Assembly (NCBI GenBank): GCA_963971225.1
Contig: OZ020270.1
Span: 76,896,432-76,960,431, forward strand
Origin: Melieria omissa
Taxonomy: Eukaryota > Arthropoda > Insecta > Diptera > Ulidiidae
DNA length: 64,000 nt
Direction of reading: 5' to 3'
In this document: one piece after another, positions 52,904 to 62,624 of the stretch
Layout: every line of letters starts with the position of its first letter
Position numbering within the stretch: the first letter of the stretch is position 1
Made by a program: the position numbers and the translations under genes
Notes under the pieces: generated by a model
Told to the model about the DNA's origin: nothing
Seen by the model: only the letters and a program-made list of their open reading frames with translations
Database searches by the model: none

Positions 52904-53620
52904 ATGAGGTTAGTTGTGAAAATGCGTTTCATAAAACAACAGCAGAAAGATAATATTGTCGTCAAGAATTTAGACAATGTGTTAAAAATAAATTCTCGTA
53001 AACAATTGAGGCATAGCACACTATTACCTAATACGTTGAGAGCACTAATCGTTGGTCCGTCAAATTGTGGAAAAACGAATGTGATGTTGAGTTTGATTGA
53101 GAGTCCGAATGGATTAAAATTTGAAAATATATATTTATATTCAAAGTCATTGTATCAGCCGAAATATCAATATTTACAGGAATTGTTAAAACCCATAAAA
53201 GGAATGGGATATCATGAATTTTCCGACAATGCTGATGTTCTGCCGCCGGAGGAAGCAAAACCAAATTCAATAATAATCTTTGATGATGTTGCTTGTGAGA
53301 GGCAAAATAATATACGAGCATATTTTTGTATGGGACGTCACAAAGCCGTTGATAGCTTTTATTTGTGTCAGACATACACACGAATACCTAAACACTTAGT
53401 ACGCGATAATGCAAATTTTGCTATATTATTCAAACAAGATGTTATGAATTTGAAACATATATATAACGATCATGTTGGTTGTGATATGAATTTCAACAAG
53501 TTTATGGATATGTGTCAGGAGTGTTGGAAAGAAAAATATGGTTTTCTTATAATAAGTAAATATGATGATATAAATACTGGCCGCTATCGAAAAGGATTTA
53601 ACTGCTTCATCCAACTATAA
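52904..53620 (+). CDS. FtsK/HerA-type (A32-like) genome-packaging ATPase
   Basis: The Walker A motif VGPSNCGKTNV is at about residues 50-59 and Walker B SIIIFDDV at about 120-128. SFYLCQTYTRIPKHLVRDNA follows, matching the sensor region of Polinton/virophage packaging ATPases. The frame is open from 52835; I place the start at 52904 (MRLVVKMRF) to leave a 5' leader for the divergent gene at 52821, but 52922 is also possible. The frame is intact. It would drive DNA into capsids. Confidence 0.88.
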   Translation: MRLVVKMRFIKQQQKDNIVVKNLDNVLKINSRKQLRHSTLLPNTLRALIVGPSNCGKTNVMLSLIESPNGLKFENIYLYSKSLYQPKYQYLQELLKPIKGMGYHEFSDNADVLPPEEAKPNSIIIFDDVACERQNNIRAYFCMGRHKAVDSFYLCQTYTRIPKHLVRDNANFAILFKQDVMNLKHIYNDHVGCDMNFNKFMDMCQECWKEKYGFLIISKYDDINTGRYRKGFNCFIQL

Positions 53621-53793
53621 AAAATGTTACTATATGCACATACACTTCAGTATTCTTTCTACCATTGAGCTGCTATAAACTAACCTGATACAACACAAGC
53701 TGTTATTGAGTTCTCGCAACCTGACCTGTTACATCCTGATGTGCTATTGTTTTAATCTGATATAACCTGGTCTGATATTGACCCGATCTGGTA

Positions 53794-54743
53794 TTGTGCT
53801 ATAAAATGGATGAAAGTCTATTAAAAAACATTGTGCAAACTAGAAAAATATTGAAGAATAAATTTAAACAAGTAAAACAAGGAGAATTGGATACAGCAGA
53901 TAGTTTGGAGAAAACATTTTTGCCCATAACAAAACCATTAAAAGAGATCCTAACATCAGCTTCCACTCATGATGAAACTATCATATTAAAAAGGAAAAAC
54001 CTGAAAAGTGGGACATTAGAATGGAAACTAGTACACCGAAAAAAATAAATAAAATTAATAACGATAATAATGGTAGTTTTCTTCCTACTAATTTTATCGA
54101 TGATGACTCCAGCGACCTTTATAATACCATCAATAGTGAGAACTCTAAATTGAATATAAATTTATCAGTGTTGAAATAAGATAACAAATTAGATCATTTA
54201 TACGGACCACATAAAACAGCAAATGGTGTATGGATGTTTGGTAATGTACCTATACAATTAACTGATGATGATAAAATAATAATTGGAACACAAAGATGGT
54301 TACTTACTCCAGGGCTATTCCAATTGCTATTTCACAAAAAACCACAAAATTATGATGAGGTAGAACTAAAGATCTATAAAGATATTTTACAAACAACAAA
54401 TGCACATAAACGTAATTTCGATGTGAAAGAGCAAATTAAAGGAACACGAGCATATAAATATACAAGTATTATAAAGAAACTGTTTAGTAATGAAGATACT
54501 ATAAAACGAACAACATCGCTACCTCAACAACAACAACAACAACAACAACATCATCATAAACAAGGCGGTGGATTAATGCAATTAAATACGCATAAAACAA
54601 ATTATATCTACTGGGACGATCCAAATGAGATGGTTGCTCGCTTACGTCTTTTAATTTCATCACAAACAGCTGGACATAACAATCATAACAATGAAATTGT
54701 TTCAATTATCGAGGAACTGAAGGAAGCTGATATTATAGAATAA
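53794..54743 (+). pseudogene. Conserved Polinton structural-type protein, frameshifted
   Basis: The N-terminal part (ATG at 53806; KKFKQVKQGELDT-like helix and FLPITKPLKEIL) stops at 54048. The rest continues in another frame from about 54020, with a stop at about 54178, then HLYGPHKTANGVWMFG, LTDDDKIIIGTQRWLLTPGL and a poly-Gln/His tract. The YGP...W ... TPGL pattern is shared by an uncharacterised protein in arthropod Polintons (I believe DUF8207). One frameshift and one nonsense codon are visible. Confidence 0.65.
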
Positions 54744-54759
54744 ACAATTGAATATTAAA

Positions 54760-55188
54760 ATGAGTGTTGATAAGTTTGGACACTATTCCAATGTTCGAAT
54801 GAGTGAGAAGAAAAAACAATTGAAAAAAAGTGTAATGGAAACTTGTGGCATAACAGTCGATCGCGATAAGAATATAAACTTTAGTTTGAAACGCTTGAAA
54901 AACGTTGGTGAGCCCATTGCTGATACAGATGCTGTGTCTCGCAATTTCGTTACTAAGGCCATACATGAGAATCAAACTGAACTTAATGAAAAACTAGAAA
55001 AACATAAGGAATATTATGAGGAAGAGGTGGAAAACCTTTATGAAAAACTTAAATCGCTACAAACTTACATAGATGGTAATATTAAGGAGTGTATAAAGTA
55101 TTTTGATTCACGTTTGGATGGTATGGAAAAATACCTATTTGATGAACTTATACAAAATAAAAAAGTTAAAAATATAAATAATGAGTAA
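54760..55188 (+). CDS. Coiled-coil fibre-like protein
   Basis: It starts MSVDKFGHYSNVRMSEKK. ISLKRLKNVGEPIADTDAVS-like residues (FSLKRLKNVGEPIADTDAVS) resemble the repeat found at the N-terminus of phage and viral fibre proteins. A long coiled coil follows (about residues 70-130). The length is 142 residues. The stop overlaps the integrase start by 8 bp. It is probably a virion surface or tail-type component; function is inferred only from context. Confidence 0.65.
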   Translation: MSVDKFGHYSNVRMSEKKKQLKKSVMETCGITVDRDKNINFSLKRLKNVGEPIADTDAVSRNFVTKAIHENQTELNEKLEKHKEYYEEEVENLYEKLKSLQTYIDGNIKECIKYFDSRLDGMEKYLFDELIQNKKVKNINNE

Positions 55189-56099
55189 AAGGGTGATCGT
55201 GGAAGAGCTGCATAAGCCAGCCCGACGTAATTTTTTACGACGTAAAGTCATAACAAAGGGTATTGATGACCTCTGGCAAGCTGATTTGATAGAAATGGGT
55301 GCTTATTCAAAGTACAATAATGGATACCGCTATTTGCTAACAATCATAGACACGTTTTCAAAATTTGCTTGGGCTGTGCCACTTAAATCAAAAAATGCCG
55401 CTGATGTTACTAAAGCAATGAAATATATATTTATCGCTGATAGTGGTGGTGGCGGTAGCGCGCGTATACCAAAGAACTTACAAACTGACGATGGAAAAGA
55501 GTTCTTCAATAAGGAATTTCACAATCTTATGCAACAACGTAATATTAATCATTACTCAACATCTAGCGTGTTGAAAGCGTCGATTGTCGAAAGTTTCAAT
55601 AGAACATTAAAGGGTATGATGTGGAAAGAGTTTAGCTAACGTGGTTCATACAAATGGATTGATATATATAAAGACTTACTCGATGCATACAACAACAAAT
55701 TTCATAGAACAATAAAAATGCCTCCGAACAAAGTTAAACCATCAAATGAGCAAGCACTTTTAAGAACTGCCTACAATAGTTATAAGATTTTTTTGAAACC
55801 TAAATTTCATGTTGGTGACCATGTACGCATAAGTAAATACAAACATGTTTTCGATAAGGGCTATACACCAAATTGGACAACGGAAATTTTCCAAATTCAA
55901 CATGTTCAAAACACACATCCGGTCACATATATTTTAGAAGATTATCTGGGCAATCCAGTTAAAGGCGGTTTCTATGAATATGAATTATTAATCGCTATCC
56001 CAATGTGTATTTAGTAGAGAAAATACTTAAAACTAAAAATGATAAAGCTTTTGTTAAATGGCTAGGATTCTCTTGGATTAATAAAAATGAAATATTATA
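55181..56099 (+). pseudogene. Polinton retroviral-type integrase with chromodomain, broken
   Basis: HKPARRNFLRRKV and DDLWQADLIEMG (first Asp), YLLTIIDTFSKFAWAVPL, LQTDDGKEFF (second Asp) and KASIVESFNR (Glu) give a complete catalytic core. A TAA at 55637-55639 interrupts it. The chain continues with FHRTIKMPPNKV and a C-terminal beta domain to 56014. After a frameshift near 56000 a short chromodomain (VYLVEKILKT, VKWLGFSW) ends at 56099. It is inactive as it stands. Confidence 0.87.
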
Positions 56100-56241
56100 A
56101 TTACCTATACTTGTAAATATTTATGTATGTATGTGTATGCGAAAAGAAATAAATAAAAAATAAATGTAATATATATATATATATATATAATAGAAAAACG
56201 TGTTTTGAATTTAGTATGTTGGAATATTTAACGGTAGTAAG

Positions 56242-56463
56242 ATGTCTATAACATTGAATTTAAGTGGAAATACATCAATTCTAACCTCAAATTATTTTCC
56301 ACCCATACAATTGAGTAGAGATTATCAATGTGCACTTATTGATTTTCATGCATATCACTCAATACCTAACATTGATGAAGACAACAACTTGTTCCACATC
56401 GGTGATAATGTAATTAAATTACCAACGGGAACGTACGAGTTTGATGATATTGTTGAGTACTAG
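56242..56463 (+). pseudogene. Penton-like minor capsid protein, N-terminal part (split gene)
   Basis: Starts MSITLNLSGNTSILTSNYFP and reads to 56460, where a transposon insertion ends the frame. The motif PPIQLSRDYQCALIDFHAYH is typical of the N-terminus of Polinton minor capsid (penton) proteins. The rest lies at 61449-61933. It encodes the vertex component of the predicted icosahedral particle. Confidence 0.84.
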
Positions 56464-57835
56464 CAAAGAATATAGAATATAAAGAATACGCATCTTCAAA
56501 AATTTGTCAAGCGTGTTTCTTGATGCGGGCGGGAAGAGATGAGCGGAGGCATAGGTTGCGGGAAATTTGCTCGCGCTCAACAGTTTGCGATCTTGTTCGT
56601 CGAAGCGCAAGCGAAGAGTAAACAACGAACCAAAGCTTCGTCATCGTCGTTTCAACGAAGATGATTCGGGATTCGCTAATGTTTTTGGTGTTGTCGTTTA
56701 TTGTGTGTATGCTTTTTTGTGTTGTGATTGCTGAAAAAGTTGCTGCAATGTCACCATCAATCGAATCTTTGTGGTGTATGGCTTTTTGCTGGCCAATGCT
56801 TTGATTACATAATTTAAAAATTTGGTGGTTGATCCCAATTTAAAATGTTTGCAAATATTTTTACGTGGCGAGTTCGAAGTAAAATTATTTGTTTATATTT
56901 TCACATGCTTAATTACAATTTTAAGAATATGGGAAAACTACGAAAAAAATGAACTGATAGGCATATTGACTTCAAAATTCGTGAAACACTTGAAATTAAA
57001 AATAATTAGATGCGTGTTTTAATTTTTTTTTTTTATCGAAATCTAACGGAGGGTTAGAAGATTGTATGGAAAAAAATAATTTAATAGGTCTATTGACTTT
57101 CAATAGGGCGAAAGCACTACTAAAGCACTAAATAAAGAAATAATAAGACAAGTATTTTGTCATAAGAAAATGGTATTACGGCATGCCTACGTTTAAAAAT
57201 AGTTTAAATGTTCTACACCTGAATGATTCCATGGCGAATGATGTGATTATAAATTTACAATATTAGATTTTCTTATTTTAGTTCTTTTAAACAAGCAAAA
57301 GTTCCAAAGAACGAGACGGAAAATTATTACGGCTAATAAAAACGTTTTCTTTTTTTTCCAATTCCATTTTTATTTAATTGTCTTTGTTGATTACTTATTA
57401 TTTTTTAATTGCCTGTAGCGATCATATAGGTCGCCATGCCAGCCATATTTTATTTTCTTTTCTATGATTTTTCGCACACTACAGTCAGCAGTGAGTTCAG
57501 AAGCAATATGCGACGCCGTGCAGGCTTATAGAAGAAGAACAAAAGCCAGCCAGAAAATAGAAATCGTTTTACAATTTCAGCTTTTCGCCAGCGCAACAAC
57601 AAGAACAACAGCACATCGTCTTCCTCCTCGTCGCACAATTGAGCGAGAATGAACGAGTGAGCGCAGACGCGGCATTCGTGTTTCTTTGATTTGCGCTCAG
57701 AGCATTGCGCTGTCGTTTCAAGTGTTTCCTCTTGTTGTCTACCCCCCGCATCAAGAAGACGGGTGGCGATATCAGCACCCGCATTCAAATTTTTGCTTGT
57801 ATGAGATGCACACTCTTTATGTTACATACTTTTTG
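56464..57835. mobile_element. hAT-type MITE X (1.37 kb) with satellite-like content
   Basis: The ends CAAAGAATATAG... and, inverted, CAAAAAGTATG... share further blocks (CATC..CAAAAATTTG, TTCTTGATGCGGG). The 7-bp word gtactag lies on both sides (56457-56463 and 57836-57842), 8 bp with one mismatch. It inserted at the left edge of element Y. It contains units of the satellite also seen at 7.3 and 47.7-48.4 kb. No gene. Confidence 0.72.
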
Positions 57836-58072
57836 GTACTAGGGATCGCAATTTTTTGCCATTTTGCGATCCCGGGATTTTCGGGATTGAAAAGTCAAAT
57901 CCCGGGATCCCGGGATTTAATCCCGGGATTCATATAAAAAATTTTTTAATAAAACAATTTTCCCGAATTGCATAAATACTTGTTTATAATATATTTATCA
58001 TAAAAATGGACACATTTTAATCACATTTGGGTAGTTTCAAGATTTTTTATCTTGAATTTAATCACATTTTGT

Positions 58073-59271
58073 TTAACCCTTCAATTCCCATGTCCAAAAT
58101 AGTGAAAAAGAAAATTTTCTTTTTAAATAAAAGAGCTTAGATACGTTTGGATAAGACAAAAAAATACATAAAAAATGTTTAAACTACCCTCATTTTTATA
58201 TTGAAAGAAACCACACAAACTCGCACTGCTTTAATTACGCGTGAAACAAATGAATAAATTTTACATATGACGTATCGCTAGTGTTGGTAGGAAAATTAAA
58301 TAAACAAGTACTACCCCTGCAAGCAATTCCGTAGTCGACTACAAAACTAACTCACTTCTAGTTAACTTTCATGACCTAACTATAAGCTAACTACAAAGTA
58401 ATGCAGAACTTCCCCAAAATCAATGCAATTTGTTCTTATGCGATTTTATGTCCCTAACTATAAGCTAACTACACAGTAATGCAGAATCCAACCAAATTAA
58501 TGCATGCGTTTATGGCATAGAAATTAAAAAAACAGTTAATTGTTTGTTTTTTTGCCCTTTGGAATTTTATTTTACATATGTATTTGTCATTTTCTTTCCT
58601 GCATTATGAAATCATAATCAGTGCTTAGTCTCGTGCGTGCGGTCGCAGCCCGGCTTTTGAAAAAGGGAAGGGATTCGTATTCAAATAAATTAAATTCATG
58701 TAATGTTACTAAATCAGAAGCCACCTGTTCCTCTGCTAATGTGCAGAGTCAATACGAAATTTATATTGAAAATATTAGTGTATTATTATTAAATATTACA
58801 TTTAAAATTTACAAAAAAAACACAGAAATATTCATATTTATGGATAAAGATTTGACTGCAACGTATTAAGTAATAGTTGAGTTATAGCTGATCTAAATAA
58901 AGTCAACTTATAGCTAACTGAAATTAGTTTAGTTTATAGCTAACTATAAATTAGATCACTTTTAACTAATTTTTAAGTAACTAACTTTAAGTTAGTTGAA
59001 AAGTCATGCAGAGTTGGACAATTGACTACTGCCTAGGCCATCGCCATGTTAAAATAGTCAGTTGGCTCCATTGAAAATAATCCAACTATCAACCACAACT
59101 AGTTGAGAATTAATTAGATTAAAGTGCGTTAAAAGTTAGTTGAGGTGCCGGCAGGGTACTAATTGACTTTGCTATACAAGTGTTAGAATTTTAAAATAAA
59201 AACCTATGTGGTAGGAAAACAAATATTAAGCATCTGTCACCTACAGGTGACACTGGGAATTGAAGAGTTAA
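58073..59271. mobile_element. TTAA-type MITE 3 (about 1.2 kb)
   Basis: The left end TTAACCCTTCAATTCCCA and right end TGGGAATTGAAGAGTTAA are inverse. A palindrome TGTCACCTACAGGTGACA sits just inside the right end, a layout like MITEs 1 and 2. A further inverted-repeat insert may lie at about 58300-59160 (AGTAC...CCCTGC ends), with repeated CTAACTATAAGCTAACTA motifs. No gene. Confidence 0.75.
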
Positions 59272-59387
59272 CTTACAAGTTTTTCATTTGACATTTAACT
59301 TCAGTTTCATAGCATTTTGTTTTATCCAAAAATGACACTTAAACATAACTTATTACTTTGCAACCGATGTATCATAAAGTGCATATA

Positions 59388-61011
59388 CAGTGGTGAGCAA
59401 AATAATAAGAACAGGAATATGTATACACTTAAACTTCGCACAAAAATTAACCCAATTAAAAAATAACCATATAAATTTGCAGACCATTTTATTTATAGGT
59501 TTGTTAACAGTGGCTAAGCATGGTTTTATTTTCAAGATTATTTACAGCCCAAGAAAAGAATGTAATTAACAAAAAAATAGAAAACAAGTTGTTCAAAATA
59601 ATAAGAACAAGTTAAATGTTAATATTATTTTTGCTATTTAACAGACCAAATCCATTCTTATTTTTAATATTTTGTGTTGTAGCCCTTGCTGGACTCCACT
59701 GCAATGCACCGCCTATTCATGGAGTCAATAAGGTCTCGACATCGTTGTACAAGGATTGCATTCCATGAAATTTGTGCTGCAGCCCATAATTCGTCCGTAT
59801 TGTTAAATATTTTAGTACCAATGGTGCGTTTTAAGTCCGCCAATTAATGTTCAATTGGGTTTAGGTGAGGACTTTGCGCGGGCCATTCCATAAGAATAAC
59901 ATTTTGCGCTGCAAACCAATCTTTGGCGAAGCGAGATGTGTGTTTGGGGTCATTATCCTGTTGGAAAATGACTCCAGGGCCCATAACTTGTTGTGCATAG
60001 GGAAGCATTTCAGTGGACAGTATGTCAATGTATTTTTGGCTCTCCAGGTTGCCTTTTATGAGATGTATGGGCCCCACACAATGCCATCCAAAGCAGTCCC
60101 ATAACATAATGCTTCCACCTTCATTCTTGACAGTCTTCTGCGTGTATTTGGTGTCATACGCACGGGTGACAGGGCGGCGAACATACTTCCTGCCATCCGA
60201 TCCAACTAGGTTTACCTTTGTTTTATCACTAAAAAGTACGCTGCGCCACTTCGATTGGTTTCTGCCAGCTAAGTGCTTTCTGGCAAACTGAAGTTGTTCT
60301 TTTAAAAATTTTTGGCAGCAACATCAGCACCTTGCGCACCACCCGGCCGTATAAATTGGTCTCCCGTAGCCTTCTGCGAATGGTAGAGCTGCTAACTTCT
60401 GCACCAGATTCAAGTCCAATTACTTTTGAGGACTTGAATGGGTCGTCTTTTGCCGCTTTTATATAGCGCCTATCAATTTTTTCGCTCGTTTTCTTTTTTC
60501 GGCCTCGAGTTTCTGGTTTTGGCATCCAATTTACGGCATTATGGATTTTGCAGAGCGATATCTTAAATATCGTGGATATTTCGCGATATGTTTTTCGTTC
60601 TTCTACCATCACCCTGATCATTTGTCTTTCTACATTTGTGCAAGTTTTTCCGCGACCCATTTCTATGGTTAGTAAACAGATTTTTTTTTAAGCATGTACT
60701 ATGCAAGTTTTTATATTTTTATACAATAACTTACCGTTACGTTAAGTGAAATTTGCGAAAATTTTGCTTTTAGAACAGGATTGACAACGTGTTCTTATTT
60801 TTTTGCACAGTAAAATTATTTTCAAATCGATAAAAAAAGCGGGTGTCGGACAATGTTGTCATACGATTTTTTGTAAAACAGTAAAATTTGTGTGATAATT
60901 ACAGCTAAGACAATGTGGGTATATCAAAAGTTTTTGTAACAACACTGTTTGCTTGAAATATATACCAACATAATAGTAAAAGTATTGTTCTTATTATTTT
61001 GCTCACCACTG
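59388..61011 (-). mobile_element. Tc1-like (DD34E) element, near full length
   Basis: The perfect ends CAGTGGTGAGCAAAATAATA and inverse are flanked by TA at 59386-59387 and 61012-61013. At 1,624 bp it has the size of a complete Tc1 element. Confidence 0.93.
59650..60660 (-). pseudogene. Tc1 DD34E transposase with one frameshift and one stop
   Basis: It starts MGRGKTCTNVERQMIRVMVE with paired helix-turn-helix domains and a GRKKK-type AT-hook-like motif. A frameshift near 60229 precedes LFSDKTKVNL (first Asp). FQQDNDPKHTSRFAKDW (second Asp) and QSPHLNPIE (Glu) are 34 residues apart. A stop follows at about 59842, after which the C-terminal part (RTIGTKIFNNTDELWAAAQI) reads to about 59650. All catalytic residues are present, so inactivation is recent. 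Confidence 0.9.
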
Positions 61012-61183
61012 TATATGCATATTTGATAAGAAAAATAAAATAGTTAATTTGTTTGTGCTTTTAGTTTTACTTCGATTATTTCGATAAAAAAGTTAAGCGT
61101 TTTGATTAACTAAAAACTGAGATCTTAAAAATACAAAGGCATTAAGTGTTTTGTTCTCTTATCTAGAGCGAAATTTATTTCAA

Positions 61184-61276
61184 ATGAACCCTGCTGAAGA
61201 GAAACATCCTTCAGATTCAACACTTGTTGGTTGAATGCTTAGTAAATAATCATAAGCCTTTTGCAAAAGACGCACT
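61184..61276 (-). pseudogene. hAT transposase C-terminal dimerisation fragment
   Basis: Minus-strand codons give YDYLLSIQPTSVESEGCFSS and AGFI with a stop. PTSVESE-x-FS is the hAT dimerisation signature. This is all that remains of the element Y transposase. Confidence 0.78.
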
Positions 61277-61448
61277 CTATCCCCTCCCTTCTCCCTCAAA
61301 TAAGGAATTGGGTTTTTGTGCCTTAAAATTTATTTCATTTGAACTTTGAAGCATCTTTTGCAATCCCGAAAATCCAGGGATAAAAGAATTTGAATCCCGG
61401 GATTTTCGGGACTGGAAAAAGTCCGGGATCCCGGGATTGCGATGCCTA

Positions 61449-61933
61449 TTGAGTACATAAACGAAGATTATACCGAATTGAGAGATGATGACGATGATGC
61501 GTATATTGAAATCAATGCAAATAATAATACAATACAATCAGAAATATATTCATCCAAAGAAAACATTTACTTTGATAAACCATTTAGTATAGGAAAAATA
61601 TTGGGGTTTGGGCCAGTTGTGTTATCAGCAGGTACAAAACACATATCAGAAGAAAGCCTGATGATAACACAAAACAACGTGATATGTATTGAATGTAGTA
61701 TTACTACCGGATCCTATATAAACGGTTCACCGGCACACACATTACATCAGTTTTCAATTAACGTTGAGCCAGGCTATAAGATAACCGAGATTCCACAAAA
61801 TGTTATATACCTACCAGTTAATACAAGAGAAATAAGTAGTGTCACTGTGAGAATTGTGAATCAGGACGGAAAATTAATTAATTTTCGCGGAGAAATAATC
61901 ACTCTTAGATTACGTTTAAAACCGCAAGACTAA
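61449..61933 (+). pseudogene. Penton-like minor capsid protein, C-terminal part (split gene)
   Basis: It continues the frame interrupted at 56460. Blocks include KPFSIGKILGFGPVVLSAGT, NVICIECSITTGSYINGSPA and VTVRIVNQDGKLINFRGEII, ending RLKPQD. It is the single jelly-roll part of the Polinton minor capsid protein. No stop or frameshift is seen in this half. Confidence 0.84.
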
Positions 61934-61943
61934 AAAAGAAAAA

Positions 61944-62146
61944 TGATTATTTACAATAAAAATATACTCAGGGCAAATTCATCCATCAGTTTGACAACAA
62001 CACCCAGTACATCTGGACACGACAGTGGTCAGCAAAAAAAGCGGCAGAAAAAACTCGAGAAAAAAAAGTTGCGTGGAAGATTAACACCTTATAATCAAGA
62101 ATATTTAAAATCGCTGGGATTTATTGTGAAGAGAAGTGCAAAATGA
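61944..62146 (+). CDS. Small basic protein, possible core or cement protein
   Basis: The 67-residue protein (MIIYNKNILRANSSISLTTT...) has a Lys/Arg-rich centre (KKRQKKLEKKKLRGR) and ends SLGFIVKRSAK. Its position between the two capsid genes matches small basic proteins in Polintons that may bind DNA like adenoviral core proteins. A decayed second copy is in the downstream repeat unit (about 62430-62625). Confidence 0.6.
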
Positions 62147-62376
62147 ATGAAATAATTAATGTATTAGAGAAACCTCTAATTGACGAGAGTATAAATAAAA
62201 AGGAATACTGCAATTATAACTCATATTCACTCTTATTTAGCAACAACAACAACAACAACGATGAAGTGCGCATTACTATTCAAAACACAGAGCTCGATGA
62301 AGTATCTATAACAGACCAACTCAATAACATATCATCGTGTGAGAATTGTAAATCAGGATGGGAGGACATTTTTTAA
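62143..62376 (+). pseudogene. Truncated duplicate of the major capsid N-terminus
   Basis: It starts MNEIINVLEKPLIDESINKK, matching the first 45 or so residues of the capsid protein at 62625 with substitutions and a longer Asn run. After DEVRITIQN it runs into duplicated minor-capsid 3' sequence and stops. It cannot form a capsid protein. The ATG overlaps the stop of the small basic protein. Confidence 0.85.
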
Positions 62377-62624
62377 TTTTCACAGAGAAATAATCTCTCT
62401 TAGACTTCAACAAAAAAAAAATAAATAATTAGTGACAATAAAAACAACAGAAAGTAGATTTACTCATCAGTTCGTTAACAACTCTCAATACATCTATACA
62501 CTAAAGTTAACGCAAAAAAAAAGAGTTGCAGAAAAAACAATAAAAAAGCTGCGTTGGACATTAACACTTAATAATAGAGAGAATATTTAAAATCACTGGG
62601 ATTGACACTGAAAAGACGTGCATA

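Larger units (their letters stand above)
57840..61448 (-). mobile_element. Degraded hAT element Y splitting the minor capsid gene
   Basis: The termini TAGGGATCGCAAT and TAGGCATCGCAAT (inverse at the right end) match at 12 of 13 bases. ttgagtac lies at 56453-56460 (left, now beyond MITE X) and at 61449-61456 (right). Subterminal AATCCCGGGATT motifs repeat at both ends. A hAT dimerisation segment remains on the minus strand. It carries a TTAA MITE and a Tc1 element. Confidence 0.82.
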
